The notes below the pieces were generated by a model, which saw only the letters and a list, made by a program, of their open reading frames with translations, made no database searches and was not told where the DNA came from. Below, piece after piece: positions 6,316 through 8,561 of a stretch of DNA of 8,561 bases; position 1 is the first letter of the stretch, and each line of letters opens with the position of its first letter. The position numbers were made by a program, and so were the translations under genes. The stretch is from assembly GCA_900551555.1 (NCBI GenBank), contig URWC01000073.1, positions 1-8,561 of the forward strand, in the 5' to 3' direction. Source of the DNA: an uncultured Collinsella sp. (GTDB lineage: Bacteria > Actinomycetota > Coriobacteriia > Coriobacteriales > Coriobacteriaceae).

Positions 6316-6348
6316 AATGTGACAAAGGGACTGCCCCTTTGTCACATT
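6316..6348. repeat. Stable hairpin of a recurrent intergenic type
   Basis: AATGTGACAAAGGG (6316-6329) and CCCTTTGTCACATT (6335-6348) form a perfect 14-bp stem with a 5-nt loop. Translating the minus strand gives a peptide with DKGAVPLSH. From memory, variants of that string recur in spurious predicted proteins of Coriobacteriia and some Firmicutes, suggesting a dispersed repeat rather than a gene-specific site. No T-run follows on either strand. It lies 58 bp upstream of the MFS start and may shape its promoter or leader. Confidence 0.65.
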
Positions 6349-6362
6349 CTGTTAGAGTTGCA

Positions 6363-6375
6363 GGGATTGAATCCC
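6363..6375. promoter_or_regulatory. Small palindrome in the MFS leader, candidate operator
   Basis: GGGATTGAATCCC is a hyphenated palindrome with 5-bp arms and a 3-bp centre. It lies between TTGCAG (6358-6363), a possible -35, and TATCAA (6379-6384), a possible -10, although their 15-bp spacing is short. A repressor bound here could block this promoter. Evidence is positional only. Confidence 0.25.
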
Positions 6376-6393
6376 GCTTATCAATGCGACATT

Positions 6394-6408
6394 GGAGTGA
6401 CAACCTTG
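6394..6408 (+). promoter_or_regulatory. Ribosome binding site that fixes the TTG start of the MFS gene
   Basis: GGAG (6394-6397) is followed by 8 nt and then TTG (6406-6408). The alternative in-frame GTG at 6397 overlaps this GGAG and has no purine-rich site of its own. No in-frame ATG with a ribosome site lies between the upstream hairpins and the first membrane segment. A short CAATG/CATTG stem (6382-6394) abuts the GGAG and could influence its accessibility. Confidence 0.55.
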
Positions 6409-7647
6409 ATCGCCGCAACCACGCCTAAAAGTAAGTCAACCGCCGCCGCGCTCTCCCCTGCGCGCACCAAGCTCTGCCTGGCGCTGCTCGTGCTGTTGGG
6501 ATTCTCGCTCGGCTGCTCCGAGTTCGTGGTCATCGGCATCGAAAGCGACCTGGCGACGGAACTCGGCGTATCACTTGCCACTGCGGGCCAGCTCATCAGC
6601 GTGTTCGCGCTGGTCTACGCCATCGCGACGCCGGTGCTTGCGCTCAGCACGGGGCGATTCCGCCGCTACCAGCTGCTCGTGTGCTACAGCATCGTCTTTG
6701 TGCTTGGCAATTTGTTTATGGCACTGGCGCCCAACTTCCAGGTGCTCTTTATCTCGCGCATTGTCCTGGGCTCTGTCTCGGGTGCGCTGCTCGCCGTGGG
6801 CGTGACGTACATCCCTGAGCTTCTGTCCCCGCAGCAAACTTCGCTTGCCATCTCGGTAGTATATGGTGCGTTTTCCGTGGCGATGGTCTTTGTGACCTCG
6901 ATCGGTAAGTTTGTGGCCGACACGCTCGACTGGCACGTTGCCATGTACGGCGCGCTGACCTTTGCCGTTTTAATCTGCGGAGCGCTCGTGGCGTTTATGC
7001 CGCGCGCCGGGCAAACCGACGAGCCCGCCACCTTCCGCGAGCAGGCGGGGCTGCTACGCGAGCCGAGCATCATCACTGGCATGCTCATCTTCTTGTTTGG
7101 CGTGGGGTCGGTCTATGTGTTCTACGGCTACGTGACGCCTTATCTTGAGCAGGTGCTGGGCATGGGCACGGTCGAAGCCAGTACCACGCTTATGGCCTAC
7201 GGCGTGTTCTGCCTGATCTCGAACATCCTGGGTGGATGGATCGACGCGCGTTTTGGCATGAAGGCACTGCTGGTTACGTTCGCGCTGCAGGCGGCGGCAT
7301 TGTTTGGGCTGTTTGCCGTGGGTGCTGCCATGCCGCTCGCACTTGTCTTTGTCTTTAGTCTGGCAATGCTCATGTACCTGTTCTCGGTCTCGTGCATCAC
7401 GCACTTTATGGACGTGGCTCGCAGCCGCCATCCCAAATCGATGGTGCTCGCGAGCTCGGTTGAGCCCATGGCGTTTAACGTCGGCATTTCGTTTGGCACC
7501 GCAGTGGGCGGCGCCGTGGTAAGCAGCATTGGCATTGCGTACGTGGGCGCAGTGGGCGCCGCATTCTCGCTTGTGGCCTGGGCACTCACGCTGGTGACGA
7601 TTAAGTTGGCACGTTGGGAGCGCAAGCGGGCGAGGGCGCAGGCGTAG
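6406..7647 (+). CDS. MFS transporter, DHA1 (AraJ/SotB-like) efflux family
   Basis: Twelve-helix cytoplasmic-membrane secondary transporter, 413 aa from the TTG start. GFSLGCSEFVVIGIES (32-47) in helix 1, followed by LGVSLATAGQLISVFALVYAIATP (53-76), is the hallmark of the drug:H+ antiporter-1 / arabinose-efflux group. A loop between helices 2 and 3 (RFRRYQLL, 84-91) occupies the motif A position in degenerate form. Six hydrophobic segments precede and six follow a central loop at about 199-220. The C-terminus is basic (ARWERKRARAQA). Such proteins export drugs, sugars or metabolites by proton antiport; the substrate cannot be predicted here. A protein tyrosine phosphatase gene follows after 57 bp on the same strand, probably in one transcript. 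An open frame reaches far upstream of 6406, but that part is antisense to the neighbouring gene and is not coding. Confidence 0.92.
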   Translation: MIAATTPKSKSTAAALSPARTKLCLALLVLLGFSLGCSEFVVIGIESDLATELGVSLATAGQLISVFALVYAIATPVLALSTGRFRRYQLLVCYSIVFVLGNLFMALAPNFQVLFISRIVLGSVSGALLAVGVTYIPELLSPQQTSLAISVVYGAFSVAMVFVTSIGKFVADTLDWHVAMYGALTFAVLICGALVAFMPRAGQTDEPATFREQAGLLREPSIITGMLIFLFGVGSVYVFYGYVTPYLEQVLGMGTVEASTTLMAYGVFCLISNILGGWIDARFGMKALLVTFALQAAALFGLFAVGAAMPLALVFVFSLAMLMYLFSVSCITHFMDVARSRHPKSMVLASSVEPMAFNVGISFGTAVGGAVVSSIGIAYVGAVGAAFSLVAWALTLVTIKLARWERKRARAQA

Positions 7648-7658
7648 GCGTAGGCGTA
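7641..7658 (+). repeat. Triple GGCGTA hexamer with tandem in-frame stop codons
   Basis: Three exact copies of GGCGTA end the MFS gene. Read in its frame they give TAG (7645-7647), TAG (7651-7653) and TAA (7657-7659), each separated by a GCG codon. This looks like slippage expansion of a short repeat at the gene end. Confidence 0.7.
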
Positions 7659-7704
7659 AATGCGATACTCGAGCTCGATGATGGCGATCGAAAGGAAACC
7701 GCAT

Positions 7705-8151
7705 ATGCAACGTGTACTGTTTATCTGCCATGGGAACATCTGTCGCTCGACGATGGCTGAGTCCGTGTTTACCGAGCTGGTGCGCCGCGCTGGACGCGAG
7801 GCGGAGTTTGCCATTGATTCCGCTGCGACCTCGACCGAGGAGATCGGCAATCCGCCGCATCGTGGCACCGTTGCCAAGCTGCGTGAAGTCGGGATTCCTG
7901 TCGTTGCCCACCGTGCGCGCCAGGTGCGTCGCGCGGAGTATGGTGACTGGGACCACATTGTCTATATGGATGCCGAGAACGCGCGCGGTCTGCGTCGCAT
8001 TTTTGGCAGCGATCCCGATAGCAAGATCTCGCGCCTGCTCGATTGGACCGATCGCCCCGGCGACGTGGCCGATCCCTGGTACACCGGTAACTTCGATGCC
8101 ACCTACCGCGATGTGCTCGCCGGCTGCACGGCCATGCTCGAGCAGTTTTAG
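7705..8151 (+). CDS. Low-molecular-weight protein tyrosine phosphatase
   Basis: Cytoplasmic phosphatase of 148 aa, the normal family length. The N-terminus VLFICHGNICRST carries the catalytic P-loop Cys-x5-Arg (Cys8 nucleophile, Arg14) with the second cysteine Cys13 and Ser15. The general acid is Asp123 in the DPWY motif (123-126), followed by TGNF. These enzymes remove phosphate from tyrosine, and in bacteria often act on tyrosine kinases of capsule or exopolysaccharide systems; none is visible here. A related branch acts on arginine phosphate, but the DPWY motif and length fit the general group. The ATG at 7705 has AAAGGA 8 nt upstream. An in-frame ATG at 7660 would add 15 residues before the first beta strand, with its extension spanning this ribosome site, and is rejected. 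Probably co-transcribed with the MFS gene. Confidence 0.95.
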   Translation: MQRVLFICHGNICRSTMAESVFTELVRRAGREAEFAIDSAATSTEEIGNPPHRGTVAKLREVGIPVVAHRARQVRRAEYGDWDHIVYMDAENARGLRRIFGSDPDSKISRLLDWTDRPGDVADPWYTGNFDATYRDVLAGCTAMLEQF

Positions 8152-8196
8152 GCAAGCGAGCACGCGGACGCACGTGCCACGCCATCGGCATAAAAC

Positions 8197-8260
8197 GAGC
8201 GTGGATGATCTCCCACTTTGAGCGTTCAAGCGCGCTCTAAACGGGAGAAAATCCACGCTC
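8197..8260 (-). terminator. Long hairpin terminator between convergent genes
   Basis: The outer stem GAGCGTGGAT (8197-8206) with ATCCACGCTC (8251-8260) is 10 bp and perfect. After a symmetric GA/AA internal loop comes TCTCCC (8209-8214) with GGGAGA (8243-8248), and then GAGCG/CGCTC (8220-8224 with 8233-8237). On the minus strand the stem is followed by GTTTTATG, so it most likely terminates the cysteine-rich gene ending at 8263, three bases away. On the plus strand no T-run follows, though it may still stop transcripts from the phosphatase gene. Confidence 0.7.
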
Positions 8261-8262
8261 AA

Positions 8263-8561
8263 CTACTCGTCGACGATCTCGGCGAGCCAGACGTTCAGCG
8301 TATCGACCTCGGGGCAGCAGAACTTTGCCGTACCGGGCTCGTTGCCAGGAACGGTTCCGCCGTAGCGCAGGATATCGATATAGGGAAAGCCCACATGGCA
8401 GGCCATGGCGCACATCTTGCCGCGGTCTCGGTCGAAGTCAAAGACGTCGCCGGGCTTATGGCCATGGTGGCAGCGACACGCGCCCAGCTGGTCCACGCAG
8501 CTCACGCGGATACGCGGACGCTTGCCCCGCGGTGCGCCGAGCGGCTTGCTCTCGCCCGCGG
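8263..8561 (-). CDS. TIGR04076-type small cysteine-rich protein (N-terminus cut by window edge)
   Basis: 98 residues are visible and the frame stays open to the window edge. Features: a beta-strand-like RIRVSCVDQLGACRC, then GHKPGDVFDFDRDRGKMC, CHVGFPYIDILRYGG, and a terminal FCCPEVDTLNVWL. The order G-H-K-x-G-D, Met-Cys, Gly-Gly and Cys-Cys-Pro-acidic near the end matches my recollection of the TIGR04076 family, small proteins of unknown function. Seven cysteines suggest metal or redox chemistry, which is inference. A GTG at 8505 could be a start, but it has no ribosome site and would cut through the first strand, while coding-like sequence (KPLGAPRGKRPRIR) continues upstream. I therefore treat the gene as partial. 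It is convergent with the phosphatase gene and ends at a hairpin terminator. Confidence 0.7.
   Translation of the reverse strand, partial: AGESKPLGAPRGKRPRIRVSCVDQLGACRCHHGHKPGDVFDFDRDRGKMCAMACHVGFPYIDILRYGGTVPGNEPGTAKFCCPEVDTLNVWLAEIVDE

Noticed and set aside
5476..6405. A 310-codon upstream extension of the MFS gene
   Set aside because: It is antisense to the membrane-protein gene and then crosses both intergenic hairpins. MFS proteins of this family begin shortly before the first helix, which fits the TTG at 6406.
6212..6418. A 68-codon minus-strand open frame containing DKGAVPLSH
   Set aside because: It runs through both inverted repeats and has no ribosome site. Peptides of this kind look like translations of a repeat.
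7054..8262. A 402-codon minus-strand open frame
   Set aside because: It is in exact antisense register to both the MFS and phosphatase genes and contains no recognisable motif.
1..8561. CRISPR array, insertion sequence, phage or toxin-antitoxin system
   Set aside because: No regularly spaced direct repeats, transposase, integrase or paired small genes with family motifs were seen. All larger genes belong to ordinary housekeeping or transport families.

Overview
This is an ordinary-looking chromosomal segment of a high-GC, Gram-positive gut-type bacterium. It most resembles the Coriobacteriia, and Collinsella is my best guess. The grounds are strong G/C preference at third codon positions, avoidance of TTA/CTA/TCA codons, the protein families present, and an intergenic hairpin of a kind I recall from that group. 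The genus assignment is inference; no rRNA or marker gene lies in the window.

Layout, left to right. Positions 1-4004 hold a leftward gene set, transcribed in the order Tat-type lipoprotein solute-binding protein (3078-4004), polar amino acid ABC permease with an extra N-terminal membrane domain (1920-3068), ABC ATPase (1112-1897), and an M20-family metallopeptidase of the carboxypeptidase S / PM20D1 type (1-1039, C-terminus outside the window). The first three are tightly spaced and almost certainly one operon. The peptidase follows after 72 bp containing a hairpin with no T-run, so it may share the transcript. The simplest reading is uptake of an amino acid or amino acid conjugate, with intracellular hydrolysis of an amide-linked substrate.

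Positions 4005-4267 are intergenic and rich in inverted repeats, including a clear leftward intrinsic terminator. Next come a LacX-type aldose 1-epimerase family gene (4268-5161) and an unrecognised single-pass membrane protein (5275-6144), both leftward. Positions 6145-6405 form a divergent intergenic region with two strong hairpins. The upper strand then carries a 12-TM MFS exporter of the DHA1 type starting at TTG (6406-7647) and a low-molecular-weight protein tyrosine phosphatase (7705-8151), probably co-transcribed. A 64-nt hairpin separates them from a convergent, truncated cysteine-rich gene of the TIGR04076 type (8263-8561).

No CRISPR array, transposase, phage gene, tRNA or rRNA was seen, and I find no convincing evidence of a new multi-gene system. 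The most interesting material is the non-coding structure at 4114-4237, 6231-6295 and 6316-6348, the unusual permease, the transporter-peptidase linkage, and the unknown membrane protein.
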